DNA from: Bacteroidota bacterium
GTDB taxonomy: Bacteria; Bacteroidota; Bacteroidia; UKL13-3
Direction: 5' to 3'
Length of the DNA: 22,798 bases
Assembly: GCA_947462865.1 (NCBI GenBank)
Contig: CANHRW010000004.1
Location: 1-22,798, forward strand
Under the pieces are notes generated by a model, which saw nothing but the letters and a program-made list of their open reading frames with translations, was not told the origin of the DNA and ran no database searches. Both the position numbers and the translations under genes were made by a program. Position 1 is the first letter of the stretch, and each line of letters opens with the position of its first letter. Positions 1 to 8,472 of the stretch are shown one piece after another.

Positions 1-428
1 ATTCATCATTTCATTCAATGAGTAATATTATCTACTTGCTGTCGGATTCACTTCCTCAGGGCTTGCCCACAACAAGCACTCTGGCATTTTGTGTGCCGCT
101 TGTCAATGGTCGGGGTTTCCGAACAACAATTGGTTTGTAAGCGTAATTGGTTTTAGTCGCTTGTGAATTAATGTACCTTCGGGTGGCTGAGCTGCAATCT
201 AACCGTCATATTGTTCTGTCAGGCGGCTGAGCGGAGCCGAAGCCTAATTGTATTTAGACATTTCATCTTTGAATGGTCGCTTGTGAGTTAATGTACCTTC
301 GGGTGGTTGAGCGGCAGTCGAAGCCTAATTGTATTTTTATAGAATTATTTCTGTTAAAAGACTTCCTCTTTGAAGGCGAAATGTATGAAATAGTTTTGTT
401 TCGGCTCCGCTCAGCAAACAATTTAATA
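1..428. repeat. Gene-free flank with diverged direct and inverted repeats
   Basis: No coding region is supported in this 428-base stretch. A block starting at 156 recurs at 276 (exactly 120 bases later). Both read through TTAATGTACCTTCGGGTGG with only a few differences over about 40 bases. A second nested block, AAGCCTAATTGTATTT, is identical at 240-255 and 321-336. Around these lies a core like TGAGCGGAGCCGAA: 228-241, 308-322 (diverged), 188-202 (strongly decayed), and in inverted orientation at 400-413. TGAGCGGAGTCGAA-like sequences are, from general knowledge, common intergenic repeats in Bacteroidota; I see the repetition directly but cannot count genomic copies. The region lies downstream of the minus-strand polysaccharide operon. 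No typical GC hairpin plus T-run is evident. Short open frames here run through the repeats and are not credible genes. Confidence 0.75.
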
Positions 429-1595
429 TCAAGCGCGTTTAGCGCGTTCCCAATTGGCAGATTGTTTACCGCGAATGAACTTGACAAATCCCAAATACAT
501 ACACAAATTCATGATAAAGAAATAATAAGGCACAAACAATACTTTTACTTTCATTTGTTTGTTTTCTAAATACCACCCCATCAAAGCAAAGGCATAAAAC
601 ATTACTTGCAATGACATTAAAATTGTATACAACATTCCTGCATGCTGATTCACTAATAAGGCATTACAAATAAATACCACAAGTAAGCTAAGAGGAGCCA
701 ATGTCCAACGAGATACCCTGTGTGAGAAGAACAAGAAAAAGACTTTGAAATTATGAAATGGGTTGAATGCCTGCTTCAAACGAAACATACTCTGCCAGGC
801 TCCAGCAGCAATTCTAACCTTTCTTTTGAGTTCTTCATTTACATTGGCACTGGCTGTTTCTGTGGCACAAGCAGCTTTCTCATACACCACTCTGTATCCT
901 GAAAGGGCTACGCCCATACTTTGCATTAAATCATCCAATAAAGTGTCTTCAGGCAATGTTTTATACAAATTGGTCCGGTAACTCATTAGCTCGCCTGCAG
1001 CACCTACAATGGTATAAAAATCAGAATCCATTTGCTTTAAAAAACTCTCGTATTTCCAATAAATACCTTCTCCTGCCCCACTGGCATTTTCTTTGCTCTT
1101 AACTGCAATTCTCTTTTCACCAGTAACAGCGCCTACATTCGAAAACTGGTAGTGTTTTACCATTTCTCGAATGGCTTCTGAATTTAAGTCAGTATTGGCA
1201 TCGCAAAACACTACAATTTCTGCAGTGACATATTGCATAGCTCGGTTCATAGCCGCAGCTTTACCTTTTCGAGCAGGCTCATGCAAAGCAAGTACTTGAT
1301 TGTATTTTTGAATGATTTCAGGTGTTTGATCACTAGAACCATCACTGATAAAAATAAATTGTAATTTATCACTTGGGTAATTCAACTGAAGCGAATTTTG
1401 AATTTTATCTTCAATGTATGCGGCTTCATTGAAACAAGGAACAACCAATGCTACAGTTGGTTCATAAGCGCTGTCAAAAGTTACTACTTGATGAGGCTTT
1501 AATAAATTAAACAGCCACAAAATAAAACCATAACCCAAATAACTATAAGCTATCATTCCAAGTGCAATCCAAAATATAGTTTCAATACACTGCAT
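429..1595 (-). CDS. Membrane-anchored family 2 glycosyltransferase
   Basis: A GT2 enzyme of about 388 residues, likely adding a sugar from a nucleotide donor to the lipid-linked repeat unit at the inner face of the cytoplasmic membrane. An N-terminal membrane segment (about 5-30) is followed by the GT-A fold: VPCFNE near 52, the DGSSD loop at 85, the metal-binding DANTD at 132-136, a GAAGE loop near 198, the acid pair DD at 221-222, and an RKVRIAAGAWQ segment at 258 in the position of the (Q/R)xxRW motif of IcaA/NodC-like enzymes. The C-terminus has further hydrophobic segments. I start at the ATG at 1595, one base after the stop of the methyltransferase; a longer start at 1628 would overlap that gene by 32 bases. 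GGAG lies about ten bases upstream, one of few Shine-Dalgarno-like sites here. Last gene of the operon. The sugar is not predictable. Confidence 0.9.
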   Translation of the reverse strand: MQCIETIFWIALGMIAYSYLGYGFILWLFNLLKPHQVVTFDSAYEPTVALVVPCFNEAAYIEDKIQNSLQLNYPSDKLQFIFISDGSSDQTPEIIQKYNQVLALHEPARKGKAAAMNRAMQYVTAEIVVFCDANTDLNSEAIREMVKHYQFSNVGAVTGEKRIAVKSKENASGAGEGIYWKYESFLKQMDSDFYTIVGAAGELMSYRTNLYKTLPEDTLLDDLMQSMGVALSGYRVVYEKAACATETASANVNEELKRKVRIAAGAWQSMFRLKQAFNPFHNFKVFFLFFSHRVSRWTLAPLSLLVVFICNALLVNQHAGMLYTILMSLQVMFYAFALMGWYLENKQMKVKVLFVPYYFFIMNLCMYLGFVKFIRGKQSANWERAKRA

Positions 1596-1596
1596 C

Positions 1597-2358
1597 TTAT
1601 TTTTTTCTCCATGAAGTATAAAAACCACCCGACAATTGCCTAGGTAAAAAATCGATGATCCAACAATCCAATTTTTGTAACCATTTAAACCGTTTGGTAA
1701 ACAAAGAAATAGGAAAAATTCGTTCTAAAAAATCGCCATTTTGGTAATTATATTTGGCAAACCCCGCATTGACCATCATTTTTTGAAGGGCACTAAAAGT
1801 AAAAAAATGAATATGTGTAAGGTCTTCGTTTGATGACTGTAAAGTAGTTGCATTGTAGCCCAATAGTTTCTTAAAAGCAGTAATGCCTTTGTCTAATTTA
1901 CGCGCAGTTAACCATTGCATAGGGCGTGTTATTAAAACCTCTCTTGGTCCAAAACCATTTGGAACGGTGGCCACAAATAGGCCATTTGTATCTAGAATTC
2001 CAGCAATGGTAGCTACCATTTTATCAGGTTGCTCTAGATGCTCCAATACCTCACTACAAACCACCACATCAAACTTTTCACCTAACTGCAATAGGCTCAC
2101 ATCTAATACATCGAATTTAACTTGCTTGAAAGTGTTTTTTTGCCTGGCATTGGCAATTGAATTTGCATCAATATCAACCCCGTAAACATCATATCCCAAT
2201 GAACCTAAAGCCAAACTGATATTGCCATTTCCACAACCAATATCAATAACCTTAGCCCCCTTTTTACCCAAACTTTCAACTTGCGATACAATAAAGTTGA
2301 GTCGTTTTAAGTCTTCGACATCAGAGTAGGATGTAAATGAATAATATTCCTTTGACAT
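1597..2358 (-). CDS. Class I SAM-dependent methyltransferase
   Basis: A soluble methyltransferase of 253 residues with the Rossmann SAM-binding core: motif I VIDIGCGNG at 37-45, the ribose-binding acidic strand end VDID at 61-64, and CSEVLEHL at 101-108, the motif usual in the Methyltransf_11/UbiG-like group. After the core there is a long C-terminal part (about 130-253) typical of sugar- or lipid-modifying methyltransferases from polysaccharide loci. It sits between a GT4 and a GT2 gene with gaps of three bases and one base, so it is co-transcribed. The obvious role is O-methylation of a sugar in the repeat unit or of the chain end, which could cap growth; this is inferred from context only. 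The ATG start at 2358 fits the spacing. Confidence 0.88.
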   Translation of the reverse strand: MSKEYYSFTSYSDVEDLKRLNFIVSQVESLGKKGAKVIDIGCGNGNISLALGSLGYDVYGVDIDANSIANARQKNTFKQVKFDVLDVSLLQLGEKFDVVVCSEVLEHLEQPDKMVATIAGILDTNGLFVATVPNGFGPREVLITRPMQWLTARKLDKGITAFKKLLGYNATTLQSSNEDLTHIHFFTFSALQKMMVNAGFAKYNYQNGDFLERIFPISLFTKRFKWLQKLDCWIIDFLPRQLSGGFYTSWRKK

Positions 2359-2361
2359 AGC

Positions 2362-3516
2362 TTACTGCTTTAAACACTTATGAGAATTTGTAAGAATAGT
2401 TTGATACAATTGACTAGTTTCTGTTGCATTGTGCTGCCATGAAAAGAATTGTGATCTAGCTAACCCTTTTTCAACCAATTGAATGCTCAATGGCTTGTTG
2501 ATTGACAATTCAACAATTGCTTTGGCTATTGAATTCGAATCTAATGGATTGACATATAAAGCAGCATCTGCAGCAACTTCGGGCATGGAGGATGTATTAG
2601 ATGCAATTACAGGCACCCCACATTTCATTGCTTCCAACAATGGAATACCAAAACTTTCTCTCAATGATGGATACAAAAATATACTTGCCTTGTTTAAAAT
2701 AGCAGGCAATTCTGCATTTGGAACATAAGGCAAAATATGAATGTCTTGCATGATGTCTTGTGCACCTATAGTAACTAACAAAGATTGTATGTATTGTATA
2801 TTGATATCTGGCATTACCAATTTGTACTGCAATTGACCACTCTTCTTTAAAAGATGTAATGCTTTCAATACTCCTATTACATTTTTCTTAGGATCGGTAT
2901 TGCCAATGAAAAATATAAATTTATCAGGTAAGTTATATTGAACTGAACAAGCTGCTAATTGCTTAGTATCATTGATTTTTTTGAAATGAGCGCCTACCCC
3001 ATTGTAGATACATTTAACAAAATCAGCTTTGAAATTGAAGTATGCATCAATGTTCTTTTTTTCAAAATGAGATACCGTTACTATAGCAACTGCTTTTTTA
3101 ACAATTTTAGGAACCAACCAAGCCCTATAATAATTGCCAAATCTTTGGTAAAAGGAACTTGATTGACCTGTTTTGTTTTCTAGGTAAATAATATCGTGAA
3201 GTGTTACTAAAAACGGAACTGAAAGAAATAATGGGGCCGTATTTGCTGTACAATGCAACAAATCAACTTTGTACTTCTTAACAGCCCAAGGTAAAATCAA
3301 TTGTTCCCAAATTGGATAAGGCGCATTTGGTAATATAACAACTTTGACTCCTGCAACACCATTTAAGCAAGTATTGTCATCACCTTGTTTTACAAAAACC
3401 ACAAATTCTATTTGGGTACGAACGGTATGCAAATTGCGTATCAATTCCAAAGCAACTATATCCATACCGTGCTTTTTCTTTCTAAACAATCGTTGTGCCT
3501 CTATACCTACCCTCAT
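2362..3516 (-). CDS. Family 4 (GT-B) glycosyltransferase
   Basis: A retaining GT-B glycosyltransferase of 384 residues. The N-terminal acceptor domain begins MRVGIEAQ and includes LLHCTANTAP near 86 and TLHDIIYL near 105. The C-terminal donor domain carries FIGNTDPKKN at 203-212 and the glycosyl group 1 signature ESFGIPLLE (EX7E) at 287-295, followed by AMKCGVPVIASNTSSMPEV. This arrangement resembles mannosyl-/fucosyl-type GT4 enzymes of O-antigen clusters (WbaZ/MtfB group), but the donor cannot be read from sequence. The start ATG overlaps the stop of the upstream GT2 gene as ATGA, indicating translational coupling. It has no membrane span and is probably peripheral at the cytoplasmic side. 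Confidence 0.92.
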   Translation of the reverse strand: MRVGIEAQRLFRKKKHGMDIVALELIRNLHTVRTQIEFVVFVKQGDDNTCLNGVAGVKVVILPNAPYPIWEQLILPWAVKKYKVDLLHCTANTAPLFLSVPFLVTLHDIIYLENKTGQSSSFYQRFGNYYRAWLVPKIVKKAVAIVTVSHFEKKNIDAYFNFKADFVKCIYNGVGAHFKKINDTKQLAACSVQYNLPDKFIFFIGNTDPKKNVIGVLKALHLLKKSGQLQYKLVMPDINIQYIQSLLVTIGAQDIMQDIHILPYVPNAELPAILNKASIFLYPSLRESFGIPLLEAMKCGVPVIASNTSSMPEVAADAALYVNPLDSNSIAKAIVELSINKPLSIQLVEKGLARSQFFSWQHNATETSQLYQTILTNSHKCLKQ

Positions 3517-4778
3517 TTTTTTGGATTAAATTTATACAGAACGCCTTTTACTTTTTCGTTTGTGACATGTGGTTCAGATTTAACTGCTGTAGATGCTGGA
3601 TGAACTAAAGTAGAATGCTGGGTATGCAAAAACACTTTGCTAGCACCTTTACTTTTGAAAAATGCCAAAACCATTATTAAAAAAGCTTGAGGCAATCTGA
3701 ATGCTGCAAATAAAGTATTCGAGGTAAAGAAATAGGATGGAACTGCAATTAAATAACTAATTGCACACAGCAAAAACAATACAAAAAACCAACTACCTAA
3801 AACTGAAATTGGCACGAACAATAGAAAAGAACATAAAAAAGAAAAACCCAATAACAAGACCCTTGGCAATAGAACTCTTTGCAAGGCTTTGTCAAAAAAA
3901 TCAACAGATCCTTTGGCAAATAAATTGTATAAACCTTCCAGAAAAACGGCATTGAAATCAAAAAACTGTGAGGCAATCCAGCGCTTTCTTTGCTTCAAGA
4001 ACACATTTGAATTTTGCACCTTTTCATCAAACACCAGCGCATCTTCTTCAAACAATACTTTTACTTTTTTTCTGATTAAATAAAACTCCAATTCTTTGTC
4101 TTCTACAGGAGATTCAATATGCAACATGGCTTCTTTGTAAAATCCGTATTCGACGGCCTGTCCAGAACCAGATAAAGCACTCGACAACCCAAGCGAGACA
4201 TGTCCTCTTCTAAATACATGGTTGTTTATTTCTTCACTAATACCGTCTAAAATAGCAAAAGTTGAGTCTAAATTTTTAGCAGTTCTATGTCCTTGAATGG
4301 CTATTTCATTTCCTTGCAACCTGGCATTTATTTTGGTTAAAAAATCTAATTCTAAAATATTGTCTACATCTAGCACTATACAATAATCATAAGTAGTATC
4401 CGGCAAAAGGCTCAGCGCTGCATTAATAGATTTTGCTTTGGTACTTGAATCAAAAGAGACCTCAACCACCCGAATAGGTGTTTCTAATAAACGATCTATG
4501 GTTTGAGCTTTTAACTGATCGGCTATAACGACAATATCTACCAAATGAGAGGGGTAGTTTAACTGAAGTGTATGGTAAACAGTATTTACAATTACAGCAT
4601 CGCTTTGGTAAGCAGGAATAAGAATAACAAACTTGTTTTGCTTGTTTATTTTGAGTGATGTAAAATCTGTTTTTTTATAAAAAGAACCTGCGAAAGAAAA
4701 AATTACTATGTAGACAATATTCAAAGACAACACAATGAATACAGCTATTTCAATGATATGAATGAGTTGAATCATCAT
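3513..4778 (-). CDS. Polytopic family 2 glycosyltransferase with QRKRW motif
   Basis: A GT2 enzyme of 421 residues with the layout of the cellulose/hyaluronan-synthase-like group. It has an N-terminal membrane helix (about 8-30), a catalytic GT-A domain with VILIPAYQSD near 51, LDVDN (DxD) at 136-140, SGSGQAVE at 203-210, the catalytic-base region EDKELE at 226-231 and QRKRW at 263-267, then about three C-terminal hydrophobic segments (about 300-375). The complete D, DxD, ED, QxxRW set suggests an active inverting enzyme; this architecture is shared by processive and single-addition membrane glycosyltransferases. Given a separate Wzy here, a single-step transfer to the lipid-linked unit is more likely, which is inference. 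It overlaps both neighbours by four bases (ATGA at each junction). Confidence 0.9.
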   Translation of the reverse strand: MMIQLIHIIEIAVFIVLSLNIVYIVIFSFAGSFYKKTDFTSLKINKQNKFVILIPAYQSDAVIVNTVYHTLQLNYPSHLVDIVVIADQLKAQTIDRLLETPIRVVEVSFDSSTKAKSINAALSLLPDTTYDYCIVLDVDNILELDFLTKINARLQGNEIAIQGHRTAKNLDSTFAILDGISEEINNHVFRRGHVSLGLSSALSGSGQAVEYGFYKEAMLHIESPVEDKELEFYLIRKKVKVLFEEDALVFDEKVQNSNVFLKQRKRWIASQFFDFNAVFLEGLYNLFAKGSVDFFDKALQRVLLPRVLLLGFSFLCSFLLFVPISVLGSWFFVLFLLCAISYLIAVPSYFFTSNTLFAAFRLPQAFLIMVLAFFKSKGASKVFLHTQHSTLVHPASTAVKSEPHVTNEKVKGVLYKFNPKK

Positions 4779-5692
4779 TTGTGATTGTTCAAATGTAAAT
4801 CGTTGTAAATATTAAAATTGGTAAGGTTCCAACAAGCTCCTTTTAACATAGCAAAAGCCAAAGCAAATTGAAATTTAAATGCATAAAGAAAAAGGCCTTT
4901 TGGGATGGCCACAAACCAATAAAACAAAACAGCTACCAGCTTTTTCAGTCCTGATGTATTTCTTCTCAAAAACAACAATCTGTTTCGTGTTAAATAATAA
5001 ATTTTTAATGGACTTTGTTTTCCGGTTGACATTGATTCTTTGTGAAGCACTTTTGACATGCCACAGAACCAAACTTCAAAACCTGCTTTGTGAATGCGTT
5101 CGTAGTAATCTGTTTCTTCATAATACAAAAAAAACAAAGTAGACATGTTTCCAACTTTTTCTAAAACAGCTCTACTAAACATACAAGCAGCACCATGTAT
5201 GGCTTTAGTTTGATAATTCTGACAGTATTCAGTACCATCTAAGGCACCGTAACCAATTGCAAATCCACGTCCTGTATATAAATTAATTCCTGTGCCTCCG
5301 GCAAATTGTACTCTACTAGGATCATCATAATACAATAACTTGGCTGTTACCGCACCAATTTGAGGCCTGCTTAGCATCAATTCAACCAATGGTTCTAAAA
5401 AGCCTGGTGCCGGTTCGGTATCATTGTTTAAAAGTAAAATATAGTCGCCCTTGGCTCGTTGTATTCCTAAATTATTACCCCCTGCAAAACCAAGATTCAT
5501 TTCACTTTTTAGGAGTATAATTTCCGGATAAGTCACCTTTAAAATAGCAGCATCTTCTTTAGAAGCATTGTCAACCACAATGATTTCAATTGAAGGGTAG
5601 CTCACCTTTTGCATAGCTGCTAAAAAGGCTTGTGTATGTAACAACCCATTGTAATTAACTGTAATGATACTTACCAATGGCTGCTTCATCAT
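4775..5692 (-). CDS. WbbL-like family 2 glycosyltransferase
   Basis: A 305-residue GT2 enzyme similar in motif order to rhamnosyltransferase-type proteins (WbbL/RfbF). Visible are VSIITVNYNG at 7-16, VVDNAS at 39-44, NLGFAGGNN at 66-74 and the metal-binding LLNNDT at 87-92, then a GAACMFSR segment, FFLYYEETDYYERI and a C-terminal hydrophobic stretch (about 255-290) that may anchor it at the membrane. The rhamnosyl label reflects family resemblance and not a donor prediction. I use the ATG at 5692, which forms a TGATG stop/start overlap with the polymerase gene; a TTG one codon upstream (5695) is possible. Its stop overlaps the next start as ATGA. Confidence 0.9.
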   Translation of the reverse strand: MMKQPLVSIITVNYNGLLHTQAFLAAMQKVSYPSIEIIVVDNASKEDAAILKVTYPEIILLKSEMNLGFAGGNNLGIQRAKGDYILLLNNDTEPAPGFLEPLVELMLSRPQIGAVTAKLLYYDDPSRVQFAGGTGINLYTGRGFAIGYGALDGTEYCQNYQTKAIHGAACMFSRAVLEKVGNMSTLFFLYYEETDYYERIHKAGFEVWFCGMSKVLHKESMSTGKQSPLKIYYLTRNRLLFLRRNTSGLKKLVAVLFYWFVAIPKGLFLYAFKFQFALAFAMLKGACWNLTNFNIYNDLHLNNHK

Positions 5693-7143
5693 CAATTAGT
5701 ACTTAGTGAAGTTTCCGGTTCATCAAACAAAGTTGCAGTACTTAAAATAGCCATTGAAATATACATCAATGCACCCAATGGCGCCTGACCAAATACCGGG
5801 TTACCAAAACTCGCTGCAAGAATTCCTAAAAAACCTCCATACAAAGCAATGATTTTTTGCCGGGTATCTGGGTTTTGTAATTTTCGAATATTTACTACCC
5901 CCATTACAATTACCCATGCTAATGCAAGTGCATAAATACTCAACCCTATTACCCCATTTTCAGCCCAAATTTTTACGAACCAGCTATCTGTTGGTAAACT
6001 CGCCAAATAGGAGCCTGGATAATACCTTCTTGCCCAAACGTCTGTTGTTCCAATACCTGCCCCAAAAGGCTTCCCAATTAAATAGGTTTTTAATTTAGCT
6101 TGGTTAGCCAAACGTACCAACAAAGAGGCTTCTTTTGGATCTATGGCCGTTCTAATACGGTAAATTTGGTAATTGGTATTTCCAATATAGGTAAATTTTA
6201 AAAAAGCAAAAACAATCAAAATAGCTCCCATTCCTGGAATCAATATCTTAAAGTTTCGAGCCAAAAATAAATAACATAAAATACCTACAAATACCACGAA
6301 TACAGGCCCCCTACTCCCAGAAGAACCCATTCCAACTAAACACAACATCGCGCCCAATGCATACAGTATTTTCTTTTTACGAGAATACGGACCAAAAGAC
6401 AGCACTAAATAAATCAAGGCCGTATAAGACATAGTAACACCAAACTGACTCGCATCGGAAAAAAACGAGAAGGCCCTTAACTGGTTGCCCAAGATATGCG
6501 TGGTTTTACCTTCACGGTCTAACCACCCTTTTTCATATGCATCAACACCAATATAAATTTGTTTCATCCCCCAAAGGGAACTCACAATACCCCAACCCAT
6601 TAAGATATTAAAAAACGCATTTAAGTTTTCTTTCTTCGTAAATAGGATCAAGGCCAAAGGAATGGTTTGAATGGCGTAAAAGGAGATTCCTCTTACCGCA
6701 TATGCCCAAGCTTGCAACTTAGGAGCCTCTGGGTTAAAAGCCTGAAACAACGTGTATAAAAACCATAGTATCGTTGTATAAAAAATACCATTGTGTAAAT
6801 TTTTGATATTGTCTTTGGTAAGCTTAAAAACAATAGAAAGTGTGGTTAAAAATAACACGCCATCAACTGTTAAACCTAATGGCGCACCAATAATATACCT
6901 ATTTAGTCCAATGAAGAAGTAAGAATAGTTGATATAGAATAATATGCCAATAAACGGATTGTTGAAAATTAAAACTATTAACCCTACAACAGCTGGTAAA
7001 AAGGCTACTAAACTTCCAACACCCACACTACCAATAGCCAAAACCATGGCCATAGATACACCCGTAATAAAGATCAGGCCAGCAATAAAATAATTACTGA
7101 CTTGTGGGGTCATAAAGCCTTGTGTTGCTGGTCTAACGGCCAT
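5692..7143 (-). CDS. O-antigen ligase/Wzy-type polysaccharide polymerase
   Basis: An integral inner-membrane protein of 483 residues with roughly a dozen hydrophobic segments. It has the features of the O-antigen ligase/polymerase family (PF04932): SGSRGP at 275-280 ahead of a run of helices, and a large periplasmic loop ending in PTDSWFVKIWAENGVIGL at 384-401, where ligases usually have a His and many capsule polymerases have Asp. In this setting, beside Wzx and Wzz and with no lipid A core genes, polymerisation of flipped repeat units is the likely job. Start: the longer frame begins with TTG at 7149; the ATG at 7143 is preferred. The gene overlaps the end of wzx by about 11 bases. Donor and linkage are unknown. 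Confidence 0.85.
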   Translation of the reverse strand: MAVRPATQGFMTPQVSNYFIAGLIFITGVSMAMVLAIGSVGVGSLVAFLPAVVGLIVLIFNNPFIGILFYINYSYFFIGLNRYIIGAPLGLTVDGVLFLTTLSIVFKLTKDNIKNLHNGIFYTTILWFLYTLFQAFNPEAPKLQAWAYAVRGISFYAIQTIPLALILFTKKENLNAFFNILMGWGIVSSLWGMKQIYIGVDAYEKGWLDREGKTTHILGNQLRAFSFFSDASQFGVTMSYTALIYLVLSFGPYSRKKKILYALGAMLCLVGMGSSGSRGPVFVVFVGILCYLFLARNFKILIPGMGAILIVFAFLKFTYIGNTNYQIYRIRTAIDPKEASLLVRLANQAKLKTYLIGKPFGAGIGTTDVWARRYYPGSYLASLPTDSWFVKIWAENGVIGLSIYALALAWVIVMGVVNIRKLQNPDTRQKIIALYGGFLGILAASFGNPVFGQAPLGALMYISMAILSTATLFDEPETSLSTN

Positions 7144-8461
7144 TTGCAATTATTTTTTTAGTCCAAAACTTAAATTCATCCCAGCCATATATAAAAACAT
7201 TTCTGATACGAATACCCAAATGTTTGTTCAGGTGATAATACCCAAATGCTACACCTGCTAAAAATGTGAGTGTAGATACAAATGCAACAGACTCTAAATT
7301 TCCAAAAATCAAAATGCCTATACAATCACCCACCACATTTACAAAAACCATTAATGAAACCTTCATAAAATTAATATGCGGCTTGTTGATGGTATCTAAT
7401 AAAACCCCTGAAAATTTATCTAATGGCAAAATAGCCATATATGGGGCAAACAATCGCAGAATAATGACAGAATCTGCATAACCTAATCCTCCAATTAAAT
7501 AAATGACCCAATTAGCCAAAATAAAACTGAATAAAGAAATCGGGAATAAAATAAAAAAAATCAATCCTGTCCTTCTTTCAAACACCTCCTTTAATTCTTT
7601 GAGTTGACCATTTGCAAACATTTTAGCATACTCAGGCAGGGCTGTAACCGCAAAACTCCTAAGGGGCATTTCTATGATTTCATTTAAACGAGTAGACACA
7701 TTGTAAGTGGCTACACCACCAGAACCCAACATATTGCTGATGATAAAGGTATCTGAACTTCTGAGCAAATTGGCTCCAATTAAAGTACCCATACTGTATT
7801 TTCCAAAATGAAATATTTTAGACAATACTTCTTTGGTAGCCAAATAAATATACTTAATACCAGACCATCCTAAAAACATGCAAAGTATACTGACAATTAA
7901 ATGGGTCAAGGCATAGCCAAATAAAACATTTTCAATATGTGGATCAGCCTTCACAAAAAACCAAACAAAACCTAAGAACAAAAGCTGATTAAGGATCCTA
8001 ATAAAACTCATTGATATAATTTTGAGCTTGGCATTTAACAACCAAGTGGTAAAACTATGAGGCAATGTAAAAAGGGCTACCAATACAAACCATTTGAAAA
8101 AAAATAAATACTCAGACAGTAGATTAAAACCTGTAAAGACAAAATAAAATATGCCCACCAAGATTAAATATACACCTGTAACCGTTAAACTGATTAAAAA
8201 GGAAGATCCAATTACTTCTCTTCCACTTTCAGGTGTTTTCGCTCCTGCTAAATTTTTAACCAAAGCATTCAATACTAACCCTATCCGAAGCGTATCAAAA
8301 ATGCCATACAATGCTAAAAATACAATCCATGAACCAAATTCGGATTTATCTAAAAAACGTGCAAGGGATGCAAATGTGAATAAACCAATCAATGCGCCTA
8401 CTCCATTCCCAATAAGGGAAGAAAAACTTTTGCTTCTTATCACCAGTGTAATTGCACGCAT
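7133..8461 (-). CDS. wzx: Wzx-type polysaccharide flippase (MOP superfamily)
   Basis: A 442-residue polytopic protein with about twelve hydrophobic segments, resembling the polysaccharide transporter/MATE-like (MOP) superfamily. The N-terminus runs into a first helix (LIGNGVGALIGLFTFASLARFLD), followed by GSWIVFLALYGIFDTLRIG and, further on, a second-half signature with SDTFIISNMLGSGGVATYNV and LRSFAVTALPEYAKMF. These match the family pattern of repeated membrane helices with helix-breaking glycines. Expected role: flip the undecaprenyl-diphosphate-linked repeat unit to the periplasmic side for the polymerase. It lies 11 bases after the co-polymerase gene and overlaps the polymerase gene, so the export and polymerisation genes are adjacent. 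The gene symbol is by function and family, not by close homology to a characterised protein. Confidence 0.87.
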   Translation of the reverse strand: MRAITLVIRSKSFSSLIGNGVGALIGLFTFASLARFLDKSEFGSWIVFLALYGIFDTLRIGLVLNALVKNLAGAKTPESGREVIGSSFLISLTVTGVYLILVGIFYFVFTGFNLLSEYLFFFKWFVLVALFTLPHSFTTWLLNAKLKIISMSFIRILNQLLFLGFVWFFVKADPHIENVLFGYALTHLIVSILCMFLGWSGIKYIYLATKEVLSKIFHFGKYSMGTLIGANLLRSSDTFIISNMLGSGGVATYNVSTRLNEIIEMPLRSFAVTALPEYAKMFANGQLKELKEVFERRTGLIFFILFPISLFSFILANWVIYLIGGLGYADSVIILRLFAPYMAILPLDKFSGVLLDTINKPHINFMKVSLMVFVNVVGDCIGILIFGNLESVAFVSTLTFLAGVAFGYYHLNKHLGIRIRNVFIYGWDEFKFWTKKIIANGR

Positions 8462-8472
8462 TTAATCAAAAA

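Noticed and set aside
156..336. Possible CRISPR array
   Set aside because: Repeats are diverged, unequal in spacing, nested and few; no cas genes are nearby.
390..428. Terminator for the minus-strand operon
   Set aside because: A TTGTTT/AAACAA pair flanks the repeat core, but the stem is weak and no T-run follows in the right place.
263..569. Opposed short reading frames near the left edge
   Set aside because: They run through the repeat blocks and into the 3' end of the glycosyltransferase gene, with no recognisable domain or start context.
429..1628. Recent gene duplication among the glycosyltransferases
   Set aside because: The GT2 proteins share only family motifs; lengths, membrane layout and loops differ, so recent duplication is not supported.
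8151..8465. 104-residue plus-strand frame opposite wzx
   Set aside because: It is the complement of a clear membrane-protein gene; low-complexity composition with no motif.
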